NCBI RefSeq assembly: GCF_000298295.1
Contig: NZ_AMGM01000004.1
Span: 59,093 to 123,092 of the forward strand
DNA length: 64,000 nt
Direction: 5' to 3'
From: Cecembia lonarensis LW9
GTDB taxonomy: Bacteria; Bacteroidota; Bacteroidia; Cytophagales; Cyclobacteriaceae
The position numbers and the translations under genes are program-made. How positions within the stretch are numbered: position 1 is the stretch's first letter; each line of letters starts with the position of its first letter. The notes below the pieces were generated by a model, which did not search any database, was not told the DNA's origin, and saw nothing but the letters and a program-made list of their open reading frames with translations. Below are positions 8,796-17,424 of this stretch, in pieces.

Positions 8796-8985
8796 CCCGG
8801 ATTATGTATTAGAGTTCGTAGTGAGGGGTCAAAACACAAAATAATCAAGCATTTAGCGAGTGAAGCATAGTCATTTCTATGGTGAGTGAGCTAAATGAAG
8901 CGAAGCGCTTGATTCTAAGGTGTTTTGGACTCGTAATAACTTGTGCGCCGTGGCGTAGAAATTCTAATGCATATTTCGGGTTTAA
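8793..8985. repeat. MITE-like long inverted repeat between convergent stop codons
   Basis: The whole gap is an imperfect inverted repeat. The ends match as AACCCGGATTATGTATTAGA (left, 8794-8813) against AACCCGAAATATGCATTAGA (reverse complement of the right end). Further inside, CAAAACAC (8830-8837) pairs with GTGTTTTG (8920-8927), AATCAAGC (8843-8850) with GCTTGATT (8907-8914), ATTTAGC (8851-8857) with GCTAAAT (8890-8896), and CATAG (8866-8870) with CTATG (8877-8881) at the tip. It encodes no protein. The TAA stops of both flanking genes lie in its termini. It could also serve as a two-way terminator. Confidence 0.75.
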
Positions 8986-9890
8986 CTTTCAATCTCTCTC
9001 AATTCCACTTTCACTGCTTGAGGAAGTGGGATAATGTTGCCTCCCACTTTTTCGGCAATATAATAGGTAATTTGGGCCCCAAATAAAAATATGACTACCG
9101 AATAATACACCCATACCAATAAGATGGCAAGGGAACCGGCAGCACCGTAAGCCGATCCAATATCACTATTTCCCAAATACAATCCGATAAGGTATTTACC
9201 CAAGGCAAACAAGAGCATGTTAATGATTGCCCCCATCCAAGTATCACGCCACCTAACCCTTGCATCAGGTAGTATTTTATACATCAAGGCAAAAATGACT
9301 ACCAAAACAGCCTGTGTAATGGCATAATGAACTATGGCTACTGTATTCAGGTTAAGGTCGACCAAATAATCTTTAATGTACTGATTGATCACCACCAAAG
9401 CAGCATCCAAGATCAAAGAAATAATAAGGATAAATCCAATCGATGCCACCAATGAAAAACTCAATAGGCGATTAATGATAAATTTAAGGATGCCTTTTTC
9501 AGGTTTGGGTTTAATATGCCAAATGTGATTGATTGCATTTTGCAAACTAACAAAGACGGTGGTCGCGCTAAAAGCAAGGATAAAAATAGCAATCGTATTT
9601 GGAATTACACCCCTATCTTCCATGGAGAAATTTTTTAAAATTTCCTCAAGCGTAATTCTGCTCTCTTCTCCTCCCAATTCCTCAACCTGCACAAGCAACT
9701 CATCCTTCACTTCAGATTCTGCATAAAAAGTACCTCCTATATTCAAGATAATGATAAGTAAAGCAGGTAAACTAAAGATAGTATAAAATGCCGTACCAGC
9801 AGCTAAACCCATAGATTCACCAGAGGTGAAATCCTTGATACTATCGGATAATATTTGAAATACAGTAAGTTTTTTTATTCTTTTTATCAT
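8982..9890 (-). CDS. YihY/virulence factor BrkB family membrane protein
   Basis: 302 residues with six hydrophobic segments. Family hallmarks are the N-terminal AAGTAFYTIFSLPALLIIILNIGG, the central FVSLQNAINHIWHIKPKPEKG and the late GSAYGAAGSLAILLVWVYYSVVIFLFGAQIT. The family was once annotated as ribonuclease BN, but that activity belongs to a different protein; members are now regarded as inner-membrane proteins of unknown transport function. The gene ends inside the inverted-repeat element and lies 3 bases downstream of the aldo/keto reductase gene on the same strand, so they form an operon. Confidence 0.9.
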   Translation of the reverse strand: MIKRIKKLTVFQILSDSIKDFTSGESMGLAAGTAFYTIFSLPALLIIILNIGGTFYAESEVKDELLVQVEELGGEESRITLEEILKNFSMEDRGVIPNTIAIFILAFSATTVFVSLQNAINHIWHIKPKPEKGILKFIINRLLSFSLVASIGFILIISLILDAALVVINQYIKDYLVDLNLNTVAIVHYAITQAVLVVIFALMYKILPDARVRWRDTWMGAIINMLLFALGKYLIGLYLGNSDIGSAYGAAGSLAILLVWVYYSVVIFLFGAQITYYIAEKVGGNIIPLPQAVKVELREIES

Positions 9891-9893
9891 TTT

Positions 9894-10850
9894 TTACTCT
9901 CTTTCCCAAAGGTCATCCAGGCTATAAGGGCTTTGGGGACTGGTGAAAAAACTTCCATCTACAAACCTGTAGTTTATACCTATATCATTTAAGCTTGTCA
10001 TTTCTTTCTCATTGAGCGCTACTTCCAAGGAAGCTAAATTTTGTGCAATTCTTTCCTTATTGACTGATTTGGGAATTACTGCAATATTTCTATGCCGGGT
10101 ATAAGCTATCAAAATTTGTGCTGCACTGACTCCTTTATTATCGGCTATATCCAGAATGGTGGAATTATTAAGCAAACTGGGTTCATCTGCTTTTTTTATA
10201 GAGGCTGACCTATCAGAAGAACCCAAAGGAGAATAAGCGGTTAATAGTATACCATGTTCCTTACAGAAACCTACCAATTTATTTTGTTGAAGAAATGGAT
10301 GAAGTTCAATTTGGTTCATTTCAGGAATTATGCTATTGTTATCTATGATTTCCTTCAATTTGGAAATGTTAAAATTAGAAACTCCTATGTGCCTTACCAA
10401 ACCTATGTCAAGGCATTGTTCCATACCTTGCCAGGTTTGGCTTAATGGTACATCGCTGTAGGTATAAAATTCCTCTCTTGTCTGTGCAAAACCTACACCT
10501 GGCTTAAAACTAACCGGCCAGTGTATCAAATATAGGTCTAAATAATCCAGCCTAAGGTCTTTAAGTGTTTGGGCTAGTGCGAGCTCTACATCTTCTAGTC
10601 TATGTGCACTGTTCCATAACTTTGAGGTGATAAAAAGCTCTTCTCTTTTGACCCAATTATTTTTGAAAGCATAGTCTAAGGCTTTACCTACTTCTTTCTC
10701 ATTGTCATATATAGCTGCACAATCAATGTGCCGGTAACCGGCTTCTATGGCCCATAATACTGCCTGATAAACTTCCCCAGGTTTAGATTTCCATGTGCCC
10801 AAACCAATCATCGGTAATTTATCTCCATTTCTAAATTCCAGAGTTTTCAT
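9894..10850 (-). CDS. Aldo/keto reductase
   Basis: 318 residues, the normal length for this TIM-barrel NADPH oxidoreductase family. The complete catalytic tetrad is visible: D43 and Y48 (HIDCAAIYDNEKEVG), K77 (FITSKLWN) and H110 (LYLIHWPV). The cofactor-binding end has IPKSVNKERIAQNLA. It reduces aldehydes or ketones to alcohols in the cytoplasm; the substrate is not predictable. It heads a two-gene operon with the YihY gene. Confidence 0.92.
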   Translation of the reverse strand: MKTLEFRNGDKLPMIGLGTWKSKPGEVYQAVLWAIEAGYRHIDCAAIYDNEKEVGKALDYAFKNNWVKREELFITSKLWNSAHRLEDVELALAQTLKDLRLDYLDLYLIHWPVSFKPGVGFAQTREEFYTYSDVPLSQTWQGMEQCLDIGLVRHIGVSNFNISKLKEIIDNNSIIPEMNQIELHPFLQQNKLVGFCKEHGILLTAYSPLGSSDRSASIKKADEPSLLNNSTILDIADNKGVSAAQILIAYTRHRNIAVIPKSVNKERIAQNLASLEVALNEKEMTSLNDIGINYRFVDGSFFTSPQSPYSLDDLWERE

Positions 10851-10933
10851 ACTTTTCAGATTTTTAAAGCAGGTTGCGTATTATTTGTGCCGTAACCTCT
10901 AACGTAAATTTACAAGCTTAAGTGAAGATTTTC

Positions 10934-12322
10934 TTACTGTTCAAACTTATATTTTTCGAGATAACGTTTGAATCGGTCCATTACCCACAGGTGTATCCTT
11001 GCCTGAGTATTTACGTAAACCAGCCAAGGTAGTCTGGGTACAAATTCATGAATAGCAGAAATCATATATTTCCCTCCCATTACTTCCCTGAATTCCAACC
11101 AGCCATAATCAAATCGTTTGACCAACCAACCTCCAGTAATATAAAACAACTGTCTCTTTACATCACTACGATCAGGAATCCATGTAAGTTGTAACATAGG
11201 CTTTGAACTTCTTAGAAGATAGAAACCTATATCTCCATTCTTATTTTCCTTGGCATTGATCAAAAAACTGAAAAAAGTGGGGAGCCAAACTTTGTACCGG
11301 TTTGCTACCCAAATGGCGCTTCTGTGTCTGGTATTGGGCAGGCGTTGAATACTTCTAACCGTATTCTTGACATCTTTATCTCTTTTGAATTGTGGAAGTT
11401 TTGGCAGACGTACACTTTCATCCAAAGCTTCTTTTGCACTTTGATCAAAATCCAAATAATCAGATTTTCTGTTACCAAAAGCGTGTTCTTCCGAAACCGT
11501 TAGCGTATGCTTGAGACTTTCCACCAATGGGGATACTAATTTAGCAGGTGTTTTTCCAAAGTAACTTACCCAAAGTTTAGATAGTCCAACTGAAAATATG
11601 GGAACGGAAAAAATCAATCTCTTTTTCCCCATAGCCCTGGCTGTTTTTTCCAACATTTCTTTATATGTAAGCACCTCTGGAGCACCTATTTCGAAGGCTT
11701 TATTAAACAATTCCTTATCTCCGAGACACTTATCCATAATTTCCAAAGTATCCTTCAGGGAAATAGCCTGTGTTTGAGAGAGTGTCCACTTTGGGCAAAT
11801 CAACACAGGTAATCTTGCTATCAGGTTATGGATCATTTCAAAAGAAGAACCACCTGGGCCAACAATAATACCTGCTCTTAAACTGGTTACAGGAGTGCCT
11901 TTTGAACCCAGCGTTTTTTCTACTTCTAATCGACTCTGCAAATGCACAGAAATATTGTTTTCCCCAATTTCTTTTGGAAGGATACCACCAAGATAAAGGA
12001 TCTGTTTAATCCCATTGGCCGCTGCTGCCCTGGCAAAATTATCAGCCAATAAAAGGTCTGTATCCTGAAAAGAACCTTGATTAAGCCGAGTGGATGCACT
12101 CATAGAGTGAATCAGATAAATGGCATAGTCTACGCCCTGTAAAACTTCCGAAGTAGAAGTAATGGAAAAAAGCTCCACTTTCCGCCACTCTACAGATGGT
12201 TCCGGGTTATTGATGGCCTCACTTCTACTTAAGGCTATAATATGATACTTATCCTTAAAATGCTGGATAAACCATCTTCCTATGTAGCCCCCGGCTCCTG
12301 CTATGGCTATTGTCTTTTTCAA
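10934..12322 (-). CDS. NAD(P)-binding SDR-like protein with DUF2867 domain
   Basis: 462 residues. The N-terminal half (about 1-290) is an atypical short-chain dehydrogenase/NmrA-like fold with IAGAGGYIGRWF as the nucleotide loop. The C-terminal part (about 310-462) resembles DUF2867 (SAIWVANRYKVWLPTFF, WLVKRFDYGWLEFREVMGG, PRLPWLVYVNTQARIHLWVM). Such two-domain proteins are annotated as NAD-dependent epimerase/dehydratase-like. The start is TTG, exactly abutting the TGA of the upstream flavoenzyme (TGATTG), so translation is coupled. The role is unknown. Confidence 0.82.
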   Translation of the reverse strand: MKKTIAIAGAGGYIGRWFIQHFKDKYHIIALSRSEAINNPEPSVEWRKVELFSITSTSEVLQGVDYAIYLIHSMSASTRLNQGSFQDTDLLLADNFARAAAANGIKQILYLGGILPKEIGENNISVHLQSRLEVEKTLGSKGTPVTSLRAGIIVGPGGSSFEMIHNLIARLPVLICPKWTLSQTQAISLKDTLEIMDKCLGDKELFNKAFEIGAPEVLTYKEMLEKTARAMGKKRLIFSVPIFSVGLSKLWVSYFGKTPAKLVSPLVESLKHTLTVSEEHAFGNRKSDYLDFDQSAKEALDESVRLPKLPQFKRDKDVKNTVRSIQRLPNTRHRSAIWVANRYKVWLPTFFSFLINAKENKNGDIGFYLLRSSKPMLQLTWIPDRSDVKRQLFYITGGWLVKRFDYGWLEFREVMGGKYMISAIHEFVPRLPWLVYVNTQARIHLWVMDRFKRYLEKYKFEQ

Positions 12323-13576
12323 TCAATGAACCGTTTGATAACTTGATATAACAGCTTCAGCGGCTTTCCTGCCTGCTGTCATGGCAGCGTTAATAGAGCC
12401 ATTGAGCATATAGTCTCCTGCCAAAAACACCCCGTCACTCACTTTTGTATTGCCTGCAGCAAGGGAGTAAGCCATATCATCTACATCTGGTAAGGCATTT
12501 TCAATAATATAAGTCTTCACATGTTCAAAAAATTCAGCACTGATTTTGGTCAAAGCGGACAGTTCAATCGCTACCAGCTTGGCCAATTTATCATCCACTT
12601 CTACTGGCTTGGTGATAGACACGGAAAGCAGCGCTTTGTTATTTTGGGAATAGGCAGAACTTACATCTGTCATAAACACCAAGTTATTGATCAAAAACTG
12701 ATCATCAGTAACCAGGGCAATTTTAGGTTGGGCAATAAAAGAATGTTCAATTGAAAAATACATGTTTACTACTTTCCTAGAAGGCTTAAACTGTCCTTGA
12801 AGTTGTGGTAAAATTCGATCAGGCCGGGAAGCAATAATGATACTGTCAGCCTCCAGAACATCTCCAGAGCTCAGGTATATTTTACCATACTCGACTTGCT
12901 TGACGGGAGTATTTAATCGGATTTGACTTTTGGTCAATTTCTCTTTTAACTGTTCTGGTATCGCTTGCATACCCTTTTCAGGGACAGCTGCAAATCCTTG
13001 GGAAAACATCTTAAATACGAACTTAAACATTCTCGAGGAAGTACTCAGCTCATTTTCAAGAAAAATACCTCGGAAAAAAGGCTTAAAAAAATTATTGATG
13101 ATTTTGTCCGAAAAACCATAATCTTTGAGAAATTGGAAGGTTGTGGTTGATTTTTCAGAAAATATTTCCTCCTCTGTCTTTTGCTTTAGTGACTGGGTCA
13201 ATTGATAGATTTTAATTTTATCGAATAGTGAGCCTACAGGTGAAAAAGCCATGCTTAATGTTTGACCAGGATTTCTTAAGGGATCACTGATACTGAATGC
13301 ATCTCCGGGTTTTAAAATAAGGGCACCTGGTTCAAAATTCTTCAAATGTAAGGCTTCGTAATCCAAGTACCTTTGGGCCTCAGGATAAGCAGTCAATAAT
13401 ACCTGGAATCCTCTATCCAGTAAAAAGCCCTTAAACTCATCCGTTCTAACCCTACCTCCTACGCCATCTGAAGCTTCAAGGATGATAGGGCTAAACCCTG
13501 CCCTTTCCAGTTCGTAAGCAGCGATTAAACCTGAAATCCCCGCTCCTATGATATAAATCGTTTGTTCTTTCTTCAT
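12323..13576 (-). CDS. FAD-dependent amine oxidase / phytoene desaturase-like oxidoreductase
   Basis: I chose ATG 13576 (MKKEQTIYIIGAG) over a TTG six codons upstream. About 417 residues. The dinucleotide-binding motif IIGAGISGLIAAYELERAG and the flavin motif EASDGVGGRVRTDEFKGFLLDRGFQVLLTAYPE place it in the protoporphyrinogen oxidase/phytoene desaturase superfamily. The C-terminus has the flavin-contact segment GVFLAGDYMLNGSINAAMTAGRKAAEAV. It is coupled to the DUF2867 protein, suggesting a joint redox task. No carotenoid gene is nearby, so a carotenoid substrate cannot be claimed. Confidence 0.87.
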   Translation of the reverse strand: MKKEQTIYIIGAGISGLIAAYELERAGFSPIILEASDGVGGRVRTDEFKGFLLDRGFQVLLTAYPEAQRYLDYEALHLKNFEPGALILKPGDAFSISDPLRNPGQTLSMAFSPVGSLFDKIKIYQLTQSLKQKTEEEIFSEKSTTTFQFLKDYGFSDKIINNFFKPFFRGIFLENELSTSSRMFKFVFKMFSQGFAAVPEKGMQAIPEQLKEKLTKSQIRLNTPVKQVEYGKIYLSSGDVLEADSIIIASRPDRILPQLQGQFKPSRKVVNMYFSIEHSFIAQPKIALVTDDQFLINNLVFMTDVSSAYSQNNKALLSVSITKPVEVDDKLAKLVAIELSALTKISAEFFEHVKTYIIENALPDVDDMAYSLAAGNTKVSDGVFLAGDYMLNGSINAAMTAGRKAAEAVISSYQTVH

Positions 13577-13737
13577 AAAACTTAGGTATAACAATTAGAC
13601 CAAATCCACCATAAATTGTTTCGTATCGGTTTTAAATATTCTCATTTCACTGACCAATTACAATTCAAATAAAGTGAATCCTGTAAAATTGATTTTAGAA
13701 ATTGCCAATAAACCATAATTTACATAAAAAAAATTCC

Positions 13738-14964
13738 ATGAGACTTAATCCATTCATTCATTTCCTGATTTTAACTGTTTTTTCCATACCTGTTCTTTAT
13801 GCGCAAGGGACATACTTTCCTGAAGCTGGTGAATGGCAGGAAAAAACTCCCCAGGAATTGGGCATACATACACAAAAACTCCAGGAAGCCATTTCATTTG
13901 CCATTCAGGAAGAAAGTGAAGCAGCTAAAAACCTGAAAATGGCCCATTATCAAAGTGCCTTTGGAAGGGAGCCTTTTGGCTACCCCATCGGGCCAATGAA
14001 AAACCGTGGAGAAGCTACGGGTCTGATTATCTACAAAGGTTATGTTGTGGGTAAGTGGGGAGATCCCCACAGGGTAGATCTTACTTTCAGTGTTGCAAAA
14101 AGCATTCTATCTACCACAGTGGGTTTGGCTTATGACAAAGGGCTGATAAAAAGTGAAAAAGACTTAGTATATCCTTACATGGCACCGATCATACCTTATG
14201 ACCCTCATAAACAATTAATGAATAAAGCAGACCATTTGTATGAAGAGGATATTTTTGAATTGTTTGCTACCGATCACAATAAAAAGATTACTTGGGAGCA
14301 CCTGTTGAGACAAACTTCTGATTGGGAGGGCAGCCTTTGGGGAAAGCCGGACTGGGCAGATAGGCCCCAGGGTAATTCATCAACGTGGCTGACAAGAACT
14401 AGGCATGAACCTGGCACGGTGTATAAATACAATGATACCCGTGTGAACGTTTTGGCATTGGCCATATTGAATGTCTGGAGAAAACCTCTTCCACAAGTTT
14501 TAAAAGAACATATCATGGATGAAATTGGGGCCAGCCCAACGTGGAGATGGACAGGATATGAGAATTCATATATTGTCTTAGACGGACAGGTTGTACAATC
14601 TGTAAGCGGGGGTTCCCACTGGGGAGGTGGATTATTTATAAGCGCTTATGACCAAGCACGGTTTGGCTACCTTACACTTCATCAAGGGAAATGGAATGGC
14701 AAACAATTGATATCAGAAGAATGGATAAACAAATCCAGGACGCCTACTTCAGTTCAAAGCAATTATGGTTTCATGAATTATTTTCTCAACACTGAACGTA
14801 AAGAAATTCCAGCAGCACCTGAATCTGCTTTTTTTCATTTAGGTGCAGGTACCAATATGGTCTATGTAGATGAAGAAAACGACTTAATCATCGTGACCCG
14901 TTGGATCAAAAATGAGAAAAAGGCCGACTTGGTTAAATTGGTTCTTGAAAGCCTACCTAAATAA
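13738..14964 (+). CDS. Exported serine hydrolase (beta-lactamase family)
   Basis: I chose ATG 13738 (MRLNPFIHF), which directly precedes the signal peptide ending LYAQ; the frame also opens 36 bases earlier. About 408 residues. The serine hydrolase motif SxxK is SVAK (S118 and K121), and a later tyrosine motif region reads YKYNDTRVN. A C-terminal glycine-rich segment FHLGAGTNMVYVDEENDLIIV fits the family. Members include esterases, peptidases and penicillin-binding-protein-like enzymes; beta-lactam resistance should not be inferred. It is convergent with the next gene, separated by 7 bases. Confidence 0.87.
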   Translation: MRLNPFIHFLILTVFSIPVLYAQGTYFPEAGEWQEKTPQELGIHTQKLQEAISFAIQEESEAAKNLKMAHYQSAFGREPFGYPIGPMKNRGEATGLIIYKGYVVGKWGDPHRVDLTFSVAKSILSTTVGLAYDKGLIKSEKDLVYPYMAPIIPYDPHKQLMNKADHLYEEDIFELFATDHNKKITWEHLLRQTSDWEGSLWGKPDWADRPQGNSSTWLTRTRHEPGTVYKYNDTRVNVLALAILNVWRKPLPQVLKEHIMDEIGASPTWRWTGYENSYIVLDGQVVQSVSGGSHWGGGLFISAYDQARFGYLTLHQGKWNGKQLISEEWINKSRTPTSVQSNYGFMNYFLNTERKEIPAAPESAFFHLGAGTNMVYVDEENDLIIVTRWIKNEKKADLVKLVLESLPK

Positions 14965-14971
14965 TTGAACG

Positions 14972-16051
14972 CTATTCAATATCTTTTACACAGCGGAATC
15001 CTATGTTAGAGGTTCCGCTGTCGTATGCCTGACTTTGACGGGCAGATGGTCTATAATTGATACAATAGTCATCAGCACATAGAAAAGATCCTCCTTTGAT
15101 TACTTTTTCCAGAGCAAATGGGTTGGAGGGATTATAGCACAAATTTATACTGGAATCCAGCGCCGGGGCATCTCCTGCAATGCGGGCAAATGAAATGGCA
15201 TCATACCAATCAGAGGTCAGTTCCCAAACATTACCAATCATATCATACAATCCGAAATCGTTTGGCGAAAAACTTTTTACAGGTGCTGTTCCTTCAAATC
15301 CGTCTTCCGCTACATTCTGATGTGGAAACTTCCCCTGAAAGGTATTGGCCATAAAGACACCCCCTGGCTTGAACGCTTCACCCCAGGCATATCGTTCATG
15401 CACCCTTCCGCCTTTGGCTGCATATTCCCATTCTGTTTCTGTAGGGAGTCTTTTCCCAGCCCAGGTAGCGTAAGCTACGGCATCCTCATAGGCTATATGA
15501 ACTACGGGATGGTCCTCCCTTCCTTTAATACTACTTCCTGGACCTTCAGGGTTTTTCCAATTGGCTCCTGTAACCCACTTCCACCATTGGCTGATATCAT
15601 TTAAAGCTACAGGTTGGGAAGGTGGGTCAAAGACCAAAGAGCCCGGTTGCAGGAGTTCATCATCAGGTTTAGACGTATCCGGCGGTAACTGTAACCTTAA
15701 TTCTTCCCAATCTATGGCACGCTCGGCCACCGTCACATAGCTGGTAGCTTGGATAAATTCTGCAAACTGCGCATTGGTTACTTCAGTTTCATCCATCCAA
15801 AACCCTTTCACTTTTTTTTTCACTGCTGGCCTTTCTACTGCATAGGATTCCATTTCATTGGTACCCATGTAAAATTCTCCTCCAGGGATCCAAACCATGC
15901 CTTGGGGTTTAAGTGCTTCTGATGGGACAGCCTCTTCTTCTAAGTCCTGCCTATCTGAGCTTTTACAGGAAACAAATACCAGTGGCATGGACAATATACT
16001 CCAGTATAAAAATATTCTGACTAATGATCTATTGAATTCTCTTCTATGCAC
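14972..16051 (-). CDS. Lipoprotein of the formylglycine-generating enzyme (SUMF1) family
   Basis: 359 residues. The lipoprotein signal has its lipobox at LVFVSC (C29). The FGE-sulfatase fold spans about 50-357 (VWIPGGEFYMGTNEME; MDETEVTNAQFAEFI; RLPTETEWEYAAKGG; GLYDMIGNVWELTSDWY; NIGFRCVKD). Two cysteines, C325 and C330 in GGSFLCADDYC, have the same five-residue spacing as the copper-binding catalytic pair C336/C341 of human FGE, so it may truly convert cysteine to formylglycine in sulfatases. Many family members lack this pair. An exported location is unusual for that reaction. A non-catalytic or different substrate role remains possible. Confidence 0.85.
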   Translation of the reverse strand: MHRREFNRSLVRIFLYWSILSMPLVFVSCKSSDRQDLEEEAVPSEALKPQGMVWIPGGEFYMGTNEMESYAVERPAVKKKVKGFWMDETEVTNAQFAEFIQATSYVTVAERAIDWEELRLQLPPDTSKPDDELLQPGSLVFDPPSQPVALNDISQWWKWVTGANWKNPEGPGSSIKGREDHPVVHIAYEDAVAYATWAGKRLPTETEWEYAAKGGRVHERYAWGEAFKPGGVFMANTFQGKFPHQNVAEDGFEGTAPVKSFSPNDFGLYDMIGNVWELTSDWYDAISFARIAGDAPALDSSINLCYNPSNPFALEKVIKGGSFLCADDYCINYRPSARQSQAYDSGTSNIGFRCVKDIE

Positions 16052-16098
16052 TTTTCAAAAGGGTTAATTTAAATTTCATATTCTCAACGCTAAAGCAA

Positions 16099-16500
16099 TT
16101 ATTTGGGAAAAGGAGCGGTAATTCTATCCTTTACTATTTCTTTTAATGACTCTCCTATCAATATCAAACTACCAAAAAGCAGTAGTATGTCTTTAATGAT
16201 GTGCAAATAAATTAGCGTCCAGCTTACGTTTGCTGACAGATCTGTGACAATCAAAACGATTGATGATGCAAGAAAAAACAACAAAGTGCCTATTCCTCCT
16301 ATCAATCCGGTCTTGGCATTCCTATAATGCAAAAGTGATAGTCCTGGAATGACCACCAAATAAGCCATCAACAAAGCCATCCATAAGTTTTCTTTATCAA
16401 ACTTAAAGGATAAAAGTACTACTGACCACATATACAGAGCAATGCCTATCCTCAAGAGCATTTTCCCAAAAAAATCTACTTTGACTAGCTTATTGACCAT
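16099..16500 (-). CDS. Four-helix membrane protein of unknown function
   Basis: 133 residues with four hydrophobic segments (IGIALYMWSVVLLSF; MALLMAYLVVIPGLSLL; LIGGIGTLLFFLASSIVLIV; WTLIYLHIIKDILLLFGSLILIGESL). I recognise no characteristic motif; the overall look is of DoxX-sized or DUF-type small integral membrane proteins. It lies between the FGE lipoprotein and the ferritin gene, separated from ferritin by a terminator, so it probably has its own promoter or travels with the FGE gene, 47 bases downstream. Confidence 0.7.
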   Translation of the reverse strand: MVNKLVKVDFFGKMLLRIGIALYMWSVVLLSFKFDKENLWMALLMAYLVVIPGLSLLHYRNAKTGLIGGIGTLLFFLASSIVLIVTDLSANVSWTLIYLHIIKDILLLFGSLILIGESLKEIVKDRITAPFPK

Positions 16501-16541
16501 CTATTTATTTTTTCCTTAAATCTATGAAAAAATATGGGCAC

Positions 16542-16564
16542 AAAAAAAGCGGCCTTGGCCGCTT
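16542..16564 (-). terminator. Intrinsic terminator of the ferritin gene
   Basis: AAGCGGCC (16547-16554) and GGCCGCTT (16557-16564) form a perfect GC-rich stem with a two-base loop. On the minus strand it is followed by seven T, and it lies 22 bases past the ferritin stop. Confidence 0.85.
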
Positions 16565-16585
16565 CTGTACTGAAGTCAAATCCTT

Positions 16586-17137
16586 CTATGCTTCCTGGGA
16601 AGCTGTAGTAGCATGTAACTTACCCAATTCCTGGTCTATGGTCCATAGACCTACACCGGCCTCACCAATAATTTCAAATAATTCCACTGCTCTTCTGGCC
16701 AGTGTTTCTTCTTCTCTTTGTTCGGTTACATACCATTGCATAAAACTGAAAGTCGCAAAGTCCTTGGCTGAAAATGCATGGTCTACGATTGCATTAATGG
16801 ACTTTGTGACCTGAATTTCATGTTCTAGAATCAATTCAAATACTTCTCTCAATGAGTTGAAATGATGCCTAATTCCTGTAATTTCGGGTTGGATGGCATG
16901 TCCTCCTGCTTCATTGATGTAGTGGAATATCTTCATCATATGCATGCGTTCTTCATCTGCATGGGTATACAGGTATTTGGCCGCATTCTCATAGCCCATC
17001 ATTTGACACCAAGAAGCCATTGACAGATAATATGCGGAAGATTTACCTTCCATTTCTATCTGTTGGTTCAGAAGCTTTTCAGTATCATGAAGCAGAGAAC
17101 GTTTCAAAGTGACGATTTCTTTACTTTTCATTTCCAT
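16586..17137 (-). CDS. Non-heme ferritin
   Basis: 183 residues. It stores iron by oxidising Fe(II) at a di-iron ferroxidase site and mineralising it in a 24-mer shell. Visible ligands by alignment to bacterial FtnA are E30 (LNQQIEMEGKSSAYY), E63 and H66 (HADEERMHMM), a mid-helix glutamate (ILEHEIQVT) and TEQREEE. All four helices are present and the length is normal. An ATG two codons in (MKSKEIV, at 17131) is an equally good start. It is monocistronic, with its own terminator. Confidence 0.93.
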   Translation of the reverse strand: MEMKSKEIVTLKRSLLHDTEKLLNQQIEMEGKSSAYYLSMASWCQMMGYENAAKYLYTHADEERMHMMKIFHYINEAGGHAIQPEITGIRHHFNSLREVFELILEHEIQVTKSINAIVDHAFSAKDFATFSFMQWYVTEQREEETLARRAVELFEIIGEAGVGLWTIDQELGKLHATTASQEA

Positions 17138-17424
17138 ATTTCAAATTTAATTTTGACTAAGTCTATATCTCCAAATTAGGAAAAATCGGCTACAATAACC
17201 TAACGAAATTAACTATATCCTAGATAAAAAGTTAGTAAAAGCCATTTATGCCACCAAATTTGGAATTGGTATAAGTTAATTTCTAAAGAAGGATTAGCTT
17301 CCTTTTTTGAATTGAAGCTTTTGGTGGTGGGATGCACAAATGTTTTTTATGCTTCATGCAGATCCATACAAAAATATTATATTGAAAATTCTTTGTTGTA
17401 ATAACCTTTAAACCTTTATCCAAA
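17138..17424. other. Divergent promoter gap, no gene
   Basis: 287 bases between the leftward ferritin gene and the rightward Tat-exported dehydrogenase gene. It must hold both promoters. I see no long palindrome, no Fur-like site I would defend and no open frame with coding character. Confidence 0.5.

Noticed and set aside
13738..14964. Possible antibiotic-resistance beta-lactamase
   Set aside because: Only the general SxxK serine hydrolase pattern is present; class A or C specific motifs are not convincing.
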